DNA of 64,000 nucleotides, taken from Promicromonospora umidemergens. GTDB lineage: Bacteria > Actinomycetota > Actinomycetes > Actinomycetales > Cellulomonadaceae. The translations under genes were made by a program, and so were the position numbers. The DNA is taken from assembly GCF_024171995.1 (NCBI RefSeq), contig NZ_JAMTCT010000013.1:1-64000 (forward strand), read 5' to 3'. This document shows positions 51,380-59,165 of this stretch, piece after piece (positions within the stretch are counted from its first letter, which is position 1; each line of letters starts with the position of its first letter). The notes beneath the pieces are model-generated. The model searched no databases. It was not told the DNA's origin and saw nothing but the letters and a program-made list of their open reading frames with translations.

Positions 51380-52802
51380 CGGCCTCGAAGATGCCCTGGC
51401 CCGGTGCGAGCACCCGGCGCGGGTCGTACCTGGCCTTGGCGCTGCGCACGGCGGGCCAGCGGTCGGCGTAGTGGTCGCGCCAGTCGGCCGGGCTCAGGTG
51501 CAGCGCGTTGACGGGGTAGCCGGTGCCGCCGGCGGCCCGGACCCGTGCGTACAGCGCGTCGTTCTCGGCGATGAGGCGCTCCGCCTCTGCGTCGTCGGGC
51601 GGGCTCACCGCGCGGAGCAGCGCGAGCAGGAAGAACACCGGGCCCTCGGGAACCACGACCTGGGGCCGCGTGATCAGCGAGCGGTTGGTCGGGTAGAGCA
51701 GGGCGACGCCGCCGGCGTCGGCCGGCGTGAGCGTCGTGAGGAGCTCCGTCACGATCTCGTCCGTCGCAGCGTCCGGGAGGAAGACGTTCAGCCACGGGCT
51801 GGGCAGCCGGAGCGCCTCGATCTGCTCCACGGTCTCGTAGATGCGGTTCAGCCACTCGAAGTAGGTGACGTCCACGACGTCCACCCCCGACGGGGCGAGG
51901 CCGGTCAGCAGGACGTCGTCGTCGGGCGGCGCGCTGGTGAACCACGAACCGCCCTCCAGGACGAAGGCGAAGCCGTCGTCGTCCGTGGGGACCAGCTGGC
52001 CCTCCAGGTAGTCGAAACGGCCGTCGGCCAGGACGGCGCGCTGGGCGGCCGTCAGGTCGGTGATCCGCGGGTACGTCAGCGTGTAGACGCGGGCCATGGT
52101 GGGTGCGGTGACGAGCCGGACCGTGGCGCGCACGATGACCGCGAACTGGCCCAGGCCCCCGAGCACCGCCTCGAACAGGTCGCGTTCCTGGTCGGCGGAG
52201 CAGGTCACCAGGCGACCCTCGCCCGTGACGACCTCCAGCTCGAGCGCGTTGTCCACGAGCAGGCCGAAGTGCTGGGAGGCGCCGCCGATGCCGCCGACGC
52301 TCAGCGTGCCGCCCACCGACAGGCCGAGGTAGTCCGTGCTGACCGGTGGCGCGACCCCTGCGGCCAGCGCGGCACGGATCAGGTCGAGCCACTGCACCCC
52401 TGCGTCGACCACCGCTCGGTCCGGCGTGATCTCGTGGATCGTGGCGAGCGTGCGGAAGTCGATCACGACGCCGCCGTCGGTCTGCGCCTGGCCGAACGTC
52501 GAGTGGCCCTGGCCGCGTGCGGCCACCGTGAGGCGGTGCTCGTTCGCGAAGCGCACCACGGTGGCGACGTCGCGGACCGAACCTGGCCGCAGCACCGCTC
52601 GCGGACGGCGATGGGCCAGATGCCCGTAGTCGGTGGCAGCCTCGGTGAGGGACTGCTCGTCCGTGACGAGCTCGCCGTCGAGGTGCGGGATCTGGATCGC
52701 CGAGGTGTTCTCCGGGAAGCTGGTGAGCCAGTGCGATGTCACCGGGTCGAACGCGACGACGGCAGCGCCTGCCAGAAATGTGCGGCGATCGAGCTGTGCC
52801 AT
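51354..52802 (-). CDS. Tat-exported FAD oxidoreductase, cytokinin-dehydrogenase-like
   Basis: 482 residues. A twin-arginine signal (LDRRTFLAGAAVV) heads the protein. The FAD domain has ARGQGHSTFGQAQ; His100 would carry covalent FAD, and WLDL (Asp140) matches the cytokinin-dehydrogenase catalytic Asp region. FDYLEGQLV, SPWLNVFLP and the final DPRRVLAPGQGIF are also cytokinin-dehydrogenase-like. It would oxidise a cytokinin or a related amine outside the membrane. Other berberine-bridge/VAO enzymes are the alternative. Confidence 0.75.
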   Translation of the reverse strand: MAQLDRRTFLAGAAVVAFDPVTSHWLTSFPENTSAIQIPHLDGELVTDEQSLTEAATDYGHLAHRRPRAVLRPGSVRDVATVVRFANEHRLTVAARGQGHSTFGQAQTDGGVVIDFRTLATIHEITPDRAVVDAGVQWLDLIRAALAAGVAPPVSTDYLGLSVGGTLSVGGIGGASQHFGLLVDNALELEVVTGEGRLVTCSADQERDLFEAVLGGLGQFAVIVRATVRLVTAPTMARVYTLTYPRITDLTAAQRAVLADGRFDYLEGQLVPTDDDGFAFVLEGGSWFTSAPPDDDVLLTGLAPSGVDVVDVTYFEWLNRIYETVEQIEALRLPSPWLNVFLPDAATDEIVTELLTTLTPADAGGVALLYPTNRSLITRPQVVVPEGPVFFLLALLRAVSPPDDAEAERLIAENDALYARVRAAGGTGYPVNALHLSPADWRDHYADRWPAVRSAKARYDPRRVLAPGQGIFEAVSRASGTP

Positions 52803-52941
52803 GTGAGCCCCTCAGCTTCGGGTGGGCGTCCACGGTACCGGTCGCGGTCCTCGCGATGGTGCTCGTTCCGTGGACGTGCTGTCAGGACGAGCGTGCGGAA
52901 GGATGGGCGGCAGGACTGCCCTGCGGGCGCCCTGGTCTTGG

Positions 52942-53007
52942 CACGCCATCGTCCGCGAGGGACGCCATGGTCCACCGATCCGGGCTGATTCCGCGGACTA
53001 TGGCGTG
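52942..53007. repeat. Intergenic inverted repeat beside the attachment site
   Basis: 16-base arms (52942-52957 and 52992-53007) match at 15 positions around 34 bases. It lies between the oxidoreductase promoter region and the tRNA remnant, so it marks the chromosomal flank. Confidence 0.5.
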
Positions 53008-53089
53008 CTACGCAGAAGATGGCGTGGCGCTGGCGGACGCGGGACTAGCGCGCCACCCAGTGAATGCCCTCGTGACGGCGCTATCAGGG

Positions 53090-53136
53090 TGGGCCCCCCG
53101 GGGATCGAACCCGGAACCCGCGGATTAAAAGTCCGC
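53090..53136 (-). other. Attachment site: 3' half of a tRNA-Lys (TTT) gene
   Basis: On the minus strand the anticodon arm (53120-53136, loop CTTTTAA), variable loop, T arm (CCGGG-TTCGATC-CCCGG) and 3' acceptor strand GGGGCCC plus discriminator A are intact, but the D arm and 5' acceptor are replaced by unrelated sequence. This is what remains at one end after a phage integrates into a tRNA gene; the restored tRNA should lie at the other end, beyond the window. Confidence 0.8.
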
Positions 53137-53153
53137 TACGCCCGGTCCAGCCC

Positions 53154-53252
53154 CGTCCAGGCTCGTCCAAGGTAAAGCGGCAAAACGGCTAGATTCCAAC
53201 GTTTCTAAGGCCCGTCCGGGTCGGACCGTCAAGTCTCGTCCAGGCTCGTACA
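53154..53252. promoter_or_regulatory. Candidate integrase arm-type sites
   Basis: CGTCCAGGCTCGTCCA (53154-53169) and CGTCCAGGCTCGTACA (53237-53252) are direct repeats differing at one base, between the attachment core and the integrase gene, where arm-type binding sites are expected. Three CTGCGCCA(T/C) copies follow at 53261-53289. Confidence 0.5.
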
Positions 53253-53291
53253 GTCGCTGGCTGCGCCATATCTGCGCCATCTGCGCCACCC

Positions 53292-54488
53292 TCAGGCGCT
53301 CGCAGCACGTCGTGCCCGGCGCGCGGCGAGCTCGTCGGCCGGCTTTGTCGCGGCACTGGGCGGCGGGATGGACGGGTCAGAGCCGAGCGCGTCCAGGACG
53401 TCCTCGGAGGCGATCACGTCGAGCCGGGCGTAGCGCTGGGTGGTCAGCGGTGACGCGTGCCCGAGCAGCTCACCGACCTCGGCGATCGTGCGGCCGCCCT
53501 GCAGTAGCCAGCTCGCGTACGTGTGCCGCAGGTCGTGGATCCGCACGTGCCCGACCCTGGCTCGCCGGACCGCGAACTTGAAGACGTTCTGGAAGTTCCG
53601 GTACCCCATGATCTTGCCCCGGTCCCCCGTCAGGAGCAGCGGTCCGGGGCAGTGCCCCTCGGTGTGCGTGTAGCCGCACGTGCCGTCGCCGTCCTCGCCG
53701 TCCTCGTCGGCCTGGTCCTCGAGCGTGGACAGGTCGATCCATGCGGGCACGGGCACGGTCCGGATCTGCTTGTCCTTCGGCAGCGGCGACATCCTCCAGG
53801 TGGTCGAGTCGAAAGCCTCGACGACGTCGACGAGCCGCCGCTCAGGGTGGATCCGGTCGCGGTGCAGGGCGGCAGCCTCGCCCCACCGCATGCCGGTGCC
53901 CACCAGGAGCTTCGCCATGGCGAGGTGCCTGCCGTCGAGCTGGCCGAGGATCTTCGCGACCTGCTCCCGGGTGAGGAACCGCTCCTTGCCCGGCGAGGCT
54001 GCCGGCAGCTTGAGCTTGTCGGCGACGTTGTACGGGAGCACCTCGGCGTCGACGGCGGCGCGCAGCGACCGGGAGAGCAGCCCGACGATCTGGATCACCG
54101 TGCCCGCGGCCAGGCCGCCCTCGTCGTCCTCGCCGTCGCGCAGCTCGGCCGCCCACTCCTTCACGTCGTGGCGGGTGATGTCGACCAGGGCCACGTCGCC
54201 CCAGCGGGGCATCAGATGGTTGTTGCGCCGGCCGACGTCGTTCCGGTCCGTCGACGCGGCGACACCGCGGCTCGGCCACCACTGCGCGCACCACTCGCCC
54301 CAGGGGCGACCGGCCGCCTTGGGATCGCGCCACCCGAGGGCGCGAGATGCGACCTCGGCTGCGCCCGCCTCCCGCTCGGCCTCGCGCTTATGGGTCCAGG
54401 GACCGCCCGGAACCGGGTGCGACTCGCCGTCGGCCCCGCGGTATCGGGCGGAGTACTTGCCGGACTTCAGCTTCCGTGTCCACGCCAT
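53292..54488 (-). CDS. Tyrosine site-specific integrase
   Basis: 398 residues. An N-terminal AP2-like arm-binding segment (MAWTRKLKSGKYSARYRG), a SAM-like core-binding domain (about 65-165) and the catalytic domain are present. Catalytic residues: Arg201 (GMRWGEA), His318 and Arg321 (HDLRH), His344 (GHASP) and Tyr353 (TQRYARL), so it looks active. It recombines the element with the tRNA-Lys site next to it. ATG 54488 follows a GAAGGGAA site. Confidence 0.95.
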   Translation of the reverse strand: MAWTRKLKSGKYSARYRGADGESHPVPGGPWTHKREAEREAGAAEVASRALGWRDPKAAGRPWGEWCAQWWPSRGVAASTDRNDVGRRNNHLMPRWGDVALVDITRHDVKEWAAELRDGEDDEGGLAAGTVIQIVGLLSRSLRAAVDAEVLPYNVADKLKLPAASPGKERFLTREQVAKILGQLDGRHLAMAKLLVGTGMRWGEAAALHRDRIHPERRLVDVVEAFDSTTWRMSPLPKDKQIRTVPVPAWIDLSTLEDQADEDGEDGDGTCGYTHTEGHCPGPLLLTGDRGKIMGYRNFQNVFKFAVRRARVGHVRIHDLRHTYASWLLQGGRTIAEVGELLGHASPLTTQRYARLDVIASEDVLDALGSDPSIPPPSAATKPADELAARRARRAASA

Positions 54489-54546
54489 GACGTGCGAGTT
54501 CCCTTCTCGTGGGTGATGCCGGGCCTACCTAGCCCGTTTCGCCATG

Positions 54547-54624
54547 TGAAATCAAAGCAATTCACCCGATTGGATGAATTGGTCGAAGCGTTTCGCGTCA
54601 TAAAGAGTGACGAGGTGCCTTAGT
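54547..54624 (+). CDS. Possible 25-codon ORF in an AT-rich patch
   Basis: GTG 54547 to TAG 54622 encodes VKSKQFTRLDELVEAFRVIK plus five residues, predicted helical. The DNA is markedly lower in GC than its surroundings, between the integrase and repressor genes. No ribosome site is obvious, so coding is doubtful. Confidence 0.25.
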
Positions 54625-54702
54625 CAGGCATGAGCGACACGGACAACGCGGTCCCGCAAGATCCACTGCATGTGCCGAAGCCGCTGGTGCGGTCCTGTCT
54701 GC

Positions 54703-55125
54703 TCACTTCGTGTGCTTTCGCGGCCTGGTGCCGCTACTCGGCTGTGTACGTCGCGGCCGAGGGCCGCCGAGGGGCAGGCCGGCGCCCGCGGCTGTGCCCG
54801 ATTGTCGAGCAGTCGTGGATTGGGGTGCGACAGATGGAACGGGGTCGTCGGGCTCATCTGCCGATGCCGTCGACGCCGTGAGCGAGGCCTCACCGAGGGC
54901 GACGAGCCGAGACGCCGTCATGCCAACCTGACGGGCGATGCCGTCGAGCTCGCCGAGTGTCGCGGGTGGCTCCTCGCAGCGGAGGATGATGCCCGCGCGG
55001 TTGGCGGACATGCCGGCGAGATCGCCGATGGTGCGCAGGCTCAGCGCGCGCGCACGGACAGCTTCAGCAAGGATGCGCTGGACCTCATGGTCGAGCGGCT
55101 GCAGGGGTTTTGAGACACGGGCCAT
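54703..55125 (-). CDS. Phage-type immunity repressor (HTH)
   Basis: 140 residues. An XRE-like HTH occupies about 25-75 (LRTIGDLAGMSANRAGIILR). The C-terminal 60 residues are Ser/Thr/Pro/Arg-rich without a recognisable cleavage domain. It is divergent from the Cro-like gene with shared operators between, and points toward the integrase, the layout of a lysogeny control region. ATG 55125 follows GTGGACGG. The exact C-terminus is less certain because the tail is low complexity. Confidence 0.7.
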   Translation of the reverse strand: MARVSKPLQPLDHEVQRILAEAVRARALSLRTIGDLAGMSANRAGIILRCEEPPATLGELDGIARQVGMTASRLVALGEASLTASTASADEPDDPVPSVAPQSTTARQSGTAAGAGLPLGGPRPRRTQPSSGTRPRKHTK

Positions 55126-55167
55126 CCGTCCACTGTCCCATATGGGTACACCCTGTGCGCAAGTAAC

Positions 55168-55203
55168 TTGACGTAGTACCGAAATAGGTACATGATCTGG
55201 CTC
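55168..55203 (+). promoter_or_regulatory. Rightward early promoter
   Basis: TTGACG (55168-55173) and CATGAT (55191-55196) are 17 bases apart, with the start expected at the ATG 55204. The operator at 55176-55188 lies between the two boxes, so repressor binding would block the polymerase. Confidence 0.65.
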
Positions 55204-55228
55204 ATGGACAACGAACCCATTTCGGTAC
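55176..55228. promoter_or_regulatory. Repeated operators of the lysogeny switch
   Basis: GTACCGAAATAGG (55176-55188) recurs inverted as CCCATTTCGGTAC (55216-55228), 12 of 13 bases matching. The first site also forms GTACC-N6-GGTAC with bases up to 55191. A GGGTAC half-site at 55144-55149 lies toward the repressor gene. Confidence 0.6.
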
Positions 55229-55476
55229 GGCCTCTCGACCTGGCCGTCGCTGCGGAGGTCCGGGCCGACATGGCGCGCTGGAACTTCACCATCTCCGGCA
55301 TGGCGGCCGCGGTCAACATGAACCGCGCACCGTTCACCGAGCGCTACCACGGTCGTCGGCCGTTCGCGCCGTCCGAGCTCCAGAAGGTGGCTGCTCGGTT
55401 CGGCGCGACTGCTTCGGACATCCTCGCACGGGCCGAGTCCGCCGCACCTGCCGAAGAGCTGGCGGCCGCATCGTGA
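55204..55476 (+). CDS. Cro-like small HTH protein
   Basis: 90 residues. HTH of the XRE type at about 30-75 (FTISGMAAAVNMNRAPFTER, then ELQKVAARFGATASDIL). First gene rightward of the switch, so it is a Cro analogue or early regulator. ATG 55204 is chosen because the promoter places the mRNA start there; an ATG at 55192 overlaps the -10 box. The stop overlaps the next gene (GTGA). Confidence 0.75.
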   Translation: MDNEPISVRPLDLAVAAEVRADMARWNFTISGMAAAVNMNRAPFTERYHGRRPFAPSELQKVAARFGATASDILARAESAAPAEELAAAS

Positions 55477-55721
55477 CTCCGCGCCTCACGGTCCCCGACG
55501 CGGCCGCCGTTGGCCGCCGGCACCCGGAGACCCTCCGCAAGGCGCTGCAGGACGGCACTCTGCACGGCACGCAGCGCATCAAGCGCGGCCCGTGGCTGAT
55601 CCGGCCCGAGTGCCTGGCCGCGTGGCTGGAGGGCGAGCAGTGCGCCCACCAGGTGGCCGAGGCCGCCGCCGGCGTCGTGACCGACATCGCCACCCGCCGC
55701 GCGGTCCACGCCTCCGTCTGA
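55473..55721 (+). CDS. Excisionase-type (MerR-like) HTH protein
   Basis: 82 residues. Winged HTH of the excisionase/HTH_17 kind: VPDAAAVGRRHPETLRKALQ, then IKRGPWLIRPECLAAWLEG. It may bind attachment-site DNA to direct excision or act as an early regulator. Coupled to the Cro-like gene and followed by a hairpin terminator. Confidence 0.75.
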   Translation: MTPRLTVPDAAAVGRRHPETLRKALQDGTLHGTQRIKRGPWLIRPECLAAWLEGEQCAHQVAEAAAGVVTDIATRRAVHASV

Positions 55722-55757
55722 ACACCGACGCCCGGACGGTCTCCGGGCAAAGAGCAA

Positions 55758-55789
55758 GGCCCCGCGCGCTACCGACGCATTGCGGGGCC
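55758..55789 (+). terminator. Terminator or attenuator after the excisionase-type gene
   Basis: GGCCCCGC (55758-55765) pairs with GCGGGGCC (55782-55789). It separates the regulatory genes from the long cassette of small genes, so it could be an antitermination point. Confidence 0.6.
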
Positions 55790-55808
55790 CCACCGAAGGG
55801 ATCTTCCC

Positions 55809-56102
55809 ATGAACAGCAGCATCACGACCAGCAAGCCGGCCCCGAAGGCAGGGCCGAAGACGACGCCCCGTGCGCTGGCGATCGCCACGCTCGAGGCCGC
55901 ACAGGACCGCGGGCTGAACGCGGACGACGCGATCAAGGAGGCCCGCGCCAAGGTCTGGGCCGCGCGGTGGAAGGCGGTCCTGGCCGGTGACGACACGATG
56001 GCCGCCGTCTGGATCCAGGCCCTCGCGCTCCTCGGTGACAAGGGTGCTAAGCGTGCCGTCGCCGACCTCGCCGCCGCCGCTGCGAAGGAGGCCCGTCGAT
56101 GA
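55809..56102 (+). CDS. Phage protein of unknown function (97 aa)
   Basis: 97 residues, Ala/Lys-rich and mostly helical (IATLEAAQDRGLNADDAIKE, VWIQALALLGDKGAKRAV). I recognise no family. AAGGGATC precedes the ATG. First gene of the overlapped cassette. Confidence 0.6.
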   Translation: MNSSITTSKPAPKAGPKTTPRALAIATLEAAQDRGLNADDAIKEARAKVWAARWKAVLAGDDTMAAVWIQALALLGDKGAKRAVADLAAAAAKEARR

Positions 56103-56278
56103 GCACCAACGACCCGTGGCGCAAGGGCTCCGTCGAGGAGGGCCCGCTGCCCCAGCGCATCACCGGCGCCAACCTGGACGACCTGACCGACGCCGAGGCG
56201 CTCGCAGCCATGGACCTCCGCGACGAGAAGATCGCCGCCCGCGTCCGCGCCGAGGGTGACCAGGGAGGTGTCCTCTGA
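56099..56278 (+). CDS. Small phage protein (59 aa)
   Basis: 59 residues, acidic and helical, beginning MSTNDPWRKGSVEEGPLPQR. Its ATG overlaps the previous stop (ATGA) and its own stop overlaps the next ATG (TGATG), which supports that it is translated. No family recognised. Confidence 0.6.
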   Translation: MSTNDPWRKGSVEEGPLPQRITGANLDDLTDAEALAAMDLRDEKIAARVRAEGDQGGVL

Positions 56279-56943
56279 TGGCCCGCCGGAACCCGGTCGA
56301 GGTGGACGCCCGCCGGTACGCGCTGGCCGACCTGCTCACCGAGCGGAGGTACCGGAGCGAGCGGACCGCGGCCGAGTTGCTCACGGACTCGGCCGACAGC
56401 CTGGCACGCGAGGCTGCCCGCCTGCTCGTCGCCGGCGACATCCCCACCGCGCGTCGGTACGCCCGCGCCCACCAGCTCGTCGCCCAGTCGGGTGCCCGTC
56501 TGGTCACACGACAGCGCCGCGCCGTCGAGGCGAAGTACGCCCGCGAGGCTGCGGTGCACGGGATCACCGAGGGCACCGTCGTGCGCACCACGCGAGGCAA
56601 TGCCCTGGTGCCGGCAGGGATCGTGTGCAAGGTCGAGACCGTCCGCGGTCCCGCCCTGTTCGCCACGATCGACGGCGAGAGGCGCGTCGTGTGGGGCTCC
56701 GACGTCGAGCGCGTCGAGCCGATTCAGGAATCCGGAATCGGCACCGAGCGCATCGACGTCGACGACACGGTGCTCACCCCGTCTCGCGGCATCGGCGTCG
56801 TCGAGCACGTCGACACCGTGTCCGGTGTGACAGTCCGCGTCGACGGCGAGCAGTGGCGCTACAACCCCGAGCAGCTCACCCGCGTTTCCGCCGTTGCGCC
56901 TGACGGCGCCGCTGGCAGCTGCCGACCGGCGGTGGCCCGATGA
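56278..56943 (+). CDS. Phage protein with two SH3-like segments (221 aa)
   Basis: 221 residues. An Arg/Ala-rich helical N-terminus (about 1-95) is followed by two small-barrel-like segments: VVRTTRGNALVPAGIVCKVE (about 102-145) and DDTVLTPSRGIGVVEHVDTV (about 160-205). The repetition suggests a KOW- or SH3-like fold. GGGAGG lies upstream. Function unknown. Confidence 0.6.
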   Translation: MARRNPVEVDARRYALADLLTERRYRSERTAAELLTDSADSLAREAARLLVAGDIPTARRYARAHQLVAQSGARLVTRQRRAVEAKYAREAAVHGITEGTVVRTTRGNALVPAGIVCKVETVRGPALFATIDGERRVVWGSDVERVEPIQESGIGTERIDVDDTVLTPSRGIGVVEHVDTVSGVTVRVDGEQWRYNPEQLTRVSAVAPDGAAGSCRPAVAR

Positions 56944-57206
56944 GCCTCAACCACCGCCCGCCTCGTGGCCAGGTGCCCGAGCAGCGCCTGCACGACGGCT
57001 TCCGGGCGCGTCTGGCTCGTGGTGGGCAGCCGCTCGTGGCGCTCCCGCTGCAGGACCTCCTGCCCCGGCCGCGCCGGTTCCGCCCCGCCCGGTTCCTGTA
57101 CCTCGCCCGCCGGATCGTCATCGAGCTCCTGCTCGGCACGGTCCTGGGCCTGGTATCGGCGGCCGTCGTCGTCGGCCGCGTGGGCCACGAGATGGGGTGG
57201 ATCTGA
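56940..57206 (+). CDS. Small membrane phage protein (88 aa)
   Basis: 88 residues. Arg/Pro-rich first half, one membrane helix at about 58-80 (RIVIELLLGTVLGLVSAAVV). Coupled on both sides (ATGA, TGATG). Function unknown. Confidence 0.55.
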   Translation: MSLNHRPPRGQVPEQRLHDGFRARLARGGQPLVALPLQDLLPRPRRFRPARFLYLARRIVIELLLGTVLGLVSAAVVVGRVGHEMGWI

Positions 57207-57613
57207 TGCGCAAGCCCGACCCCGTCCTGCTCGCCCAGAGCGCCCTGTGCATCGCGGCCGCGGCGGCCTTCACCGGCGCCGGCATCGGCCTCGGCTTCCG
57301 CCTCGACGAGCCCAGGACCGAGACCGAGACCGTGATGCTCGACGCCCCGCCGGCGTGCCAGGAGATCGCACCCGAGCTGCAGGCCGAGCGGGCCCGCACC
57401 GAGACCCTCGCCGCCGCCGTCGACGCCGTGCAGATCGAGTCGGCCGCGCTGGCCGAGGTCGCACTGACGGCCGACCCCGACGCGATCGTCGAGCAGGCCG
57501 ACCGGCTCGACGACGCCAAGCGCAACGAGCAGGAGCTGCGCCTGGCGCTCGCGACCGACGAGGCCGCGACCAACGCGGTCGTCGACAACTGCGCACCGGA
57601 GCGTGAGCAGTGA
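57206..57613 (+). CDS. Membrane-anchored coiled-coil phage protein (135 aa)
   Basis: 135 residues. One N-terminal helix (about 10-32) then an acidic coiled coil with two Cys (positions about 51 and 129). The layout resembles spanin- or receptor-type phage proteins, but its place in the early cassette argues against lysis. Function unknown. Confidence 0.6.
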   Translation: MRKPDPVLLAQSALCIAAAAAFTGAGIGLGFRLDEPRTETETVMLDAPPACQEIAPELQAERARTETLAAAVDAVQIESAALAEVALTADPDAIVEQADRLDDAKRNEQELRLALATDEAATNAVVDNCAPEREQ

Positions 57614-57699
57614 GCCCCGTCGAGACGTTCCTGTTCCTGATCACGCTCCTGGCGCTCGCCGTCCGGCTGTTCGCCCACTACCTGCGGAGGCACTTCTGA
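57610..57699 (+). CDS. 29-residue membrane mini-protein
   Basis: GTG 57610 overlaps the previous stop (GTGA) and its TGA overlaps the next ATG. The product (SPVETFLFLITLLALAVRLF, then AHYLRRHF) is a single hydrophobic helix with a basic end. Tight overlap on both sides supports translation. Confidence 0.5.
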   Translation: MSPVETFLFLITLLALAVRLFAHYLRRHF

Positions 57700-58232
57700 T
57701 GGATGCCCGAACCCTGGACATGGCGCGTGGCGCCCGTCAGGCCCGCCTGGCCGAGGCCGCCGACGCCCCGCCGGTGCCGGTTCTCAAGCTCCGCCACGTC
57801 ATCGCCCAGTGCACGGCGTGCGATACCTGGTACGACATCGACGTGGGCCACCTGTGCCCCACGGGCGGCGCCGCGGCACCGACCCTGCCGTCGGCCGTCG
57901 TCGACGTCGCGGAGGTCCCGGACGTGGACCGCCCGCACCCGGCCAGCCTGACGTGGGTTGCGCCGCTGGAGGCCCGCCCGATCGTGCTCGGTCCGTCCGC
58001 GGATCACCCGGACCTGCGGCCCGTGCTCGCCCTGGACGGGCACCGGTTCTGGTCCGGTGCCCGTCACGGGCTCGCCGTCGGCCGGGCCCGTGCCCGGTTC
58101 GACGAGGCCGCCAAGAAATACGCGTTCGCGCCGGACCTGCACCGCGCGCCGGCCGAGGCCGTCGAGCTCGCGCAGGCTGCGGCCGCGTGGGACGCCAAGG
58201 TCGCCGACTACTCGAGGGACCTCGCAGCGTGA
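57699..58232 (+). CDS. Phage protein with short zinc-ribbon-like motif (177 aa)
   Basis: 177 residues. CTACDTWYDIDVGHLC (about 39-54) resembles half of a zinc ribbon; the rest contains LDGHRFWSGARHGLAVGRAR and an Ala-rich helical end. No family recognised. Coupled to its neighbours. Confidence 0.6.
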   Translation: MDARTLDMARGARQARLAEAADAPPVPVLKLRHVIAQCTACDTWYDIDVGHLCPTGGAAAPTLPSAVVDVAEVPDVDRPHPASLTWVAPLEARPIVLGPSADHPDLRPVLALDGHRFWSGARHGLAVGRARARFDEAAKKYAFAPDLHRAPAEAVELAQAAAAWDAKVADYSRDLAA

Positions 58233-58522
58233 GCGCCACCGAGTACACGCGCGTCTGCGGGGCGCCCCCGTGCGGCAAGTCGTTCACGACGACGAACGTT
58301 CGCAAGAAGTACTGCGACCACACGTGCCGTGCCGTCGCGCAGCGCGCGGTGGTTGCGGCGAACGCGGTGAACGTTCGGGTGCTCGCGGCGAAGAAGGCCC
58401 TGCGCGCTCTCGCGGAGACCGCGGACGCTGCCGGTCCGGAAGCGTGGAATGCCGCGTGGGACGAGGTCGAGGCTGAGGTCGACGACATCGTCCGAACGTT
58501 CTTCCCGGGGCGCGCACCGTGA
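58229..58522 (+). CDS. Zinc-finger phage protein (97 aa)
   Basis: 97 residues. Four cysteines in the order C-x4-C then KKYCDHTCR within the first 40 residues form a likely zinc site next to basic residues, so nucleic-acid binding is plausible. The second half is helical. The octamer GAACGTTC occurs three times in this gene. Confidence 0.6.
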   Translation: MSATEYTRVCGAPPCGKSFTTTNVRKKYCDHTCRAVAQRAVVAANAVNVRVLAAKKALRALAETADAAGPEAWNAAWDEVEAEVDDIVRTFFPGRAP

Positions 58523-58863
58523 CGCGCACGCTCAAGACGTCACGGTCACCGTTCGAGACGGTGGCGTGCAAGGCCGGGTGCGGCGAGCAGATCCGTATCG
58601 TGCGGTTGCTCGCCGACGTCCCGTCACGGACGGCGACGTACGTCCCGCTCGTGACGGGCTACCCGACCTATCACGGTGACGTCCCGCCGTCGCACGCGCT
58701 GTCCGCCGGTCGCAAGACCTGCCGACAGCTGCGCCACGGCGAGTCCCCGGACACGACCGAGGTCCCGGCCCTGATCCACCACGCCGTGTGCGCGGCGACC
58801 AGGCGGCCGGCCCCGGTCCCGGACTTCGACGACTTCGACCACTACGCAGGAGGAGACGACTGA
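58519..58863 (+). CDS. Phage protein with Cys/His motifs (114 aa)
   Basis: 114 residues. ACKAGCGEQI and later Cys/His residues (RKTCRQLRH, IHHAVC) suggest metal binding. The end is acidic (DFDDFDHYAGGDD). GTGA and TGATG overlaps on both sides. Function unknown. Confidence 0.55.
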   Translation: MTRTLKTSRSPFETVACKAGCGEQIRIVRLLADVPSRTATYVPLVTGYPTYHGDVPPSHALSAGRKTCRQLRHGESPDTTEVPALIHHAVCAATRRPAPVPDFDDFDHYAGGDD

Positions 58864-59165
58864 TGCCGTGGATCCGGATCAACTCCGACGTGGCCACGGC
58901 CGCGGAGATCGACCTCGACGTCCTCACGATCCCGCAGGTCGACCTCCGCGCCGCCGTCCCGTGCTCGAGGGCACGACGCGGTTGCCCGGACCCCGCACGG
59001 TGGGCGACCTGCCCACCGTGCGGGCACCCCGTCCTCGGGTGCGACGCCTGCCGTGCCTTCACTGACGCGGCCATGGCCGCCGAGCTCGCGCTCGGCTACA
59101 CCACGACCAGCTGCAACACCTGCAGCGCGCCTGCCGTCATGCCCATCCCGTGGAGGGAACTGTGA
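58863..59165 (+). CDS. Cysteine-rich phage protein (100 aa)
   Basis: 100 residues with eight Cys, including CPPCGHPVLGCDAC and TTSCNTC, consistent with two zinc sites. Starts MPWIRINSDVATAAEIDLD. Coupled to its neighbours. Function unknown. Confidence 0.55.
   Translation: MPWIRINSDVATAAEIDLDVLTIPQVDLRAAVPCSRARRGCPDPARWATCPPCGHPVLGCDACRAFTDAAMAAELALGYTTTSCNTCSAPAVMPIPWREL

Noticed and set aside
53090-53170. A complete tRNA-Lys gene
   Set aside because: The D arm and 5' acceptor strand are missing; only the 3' half is tRNA-like, consistent with an attachment site.
54630-54881. An 83-codon plus-strand frame between integrase and Cro-like genes
   Set aside because: It overlaps the repressor gene antisense, has no ribosome site and no recognisable motif.
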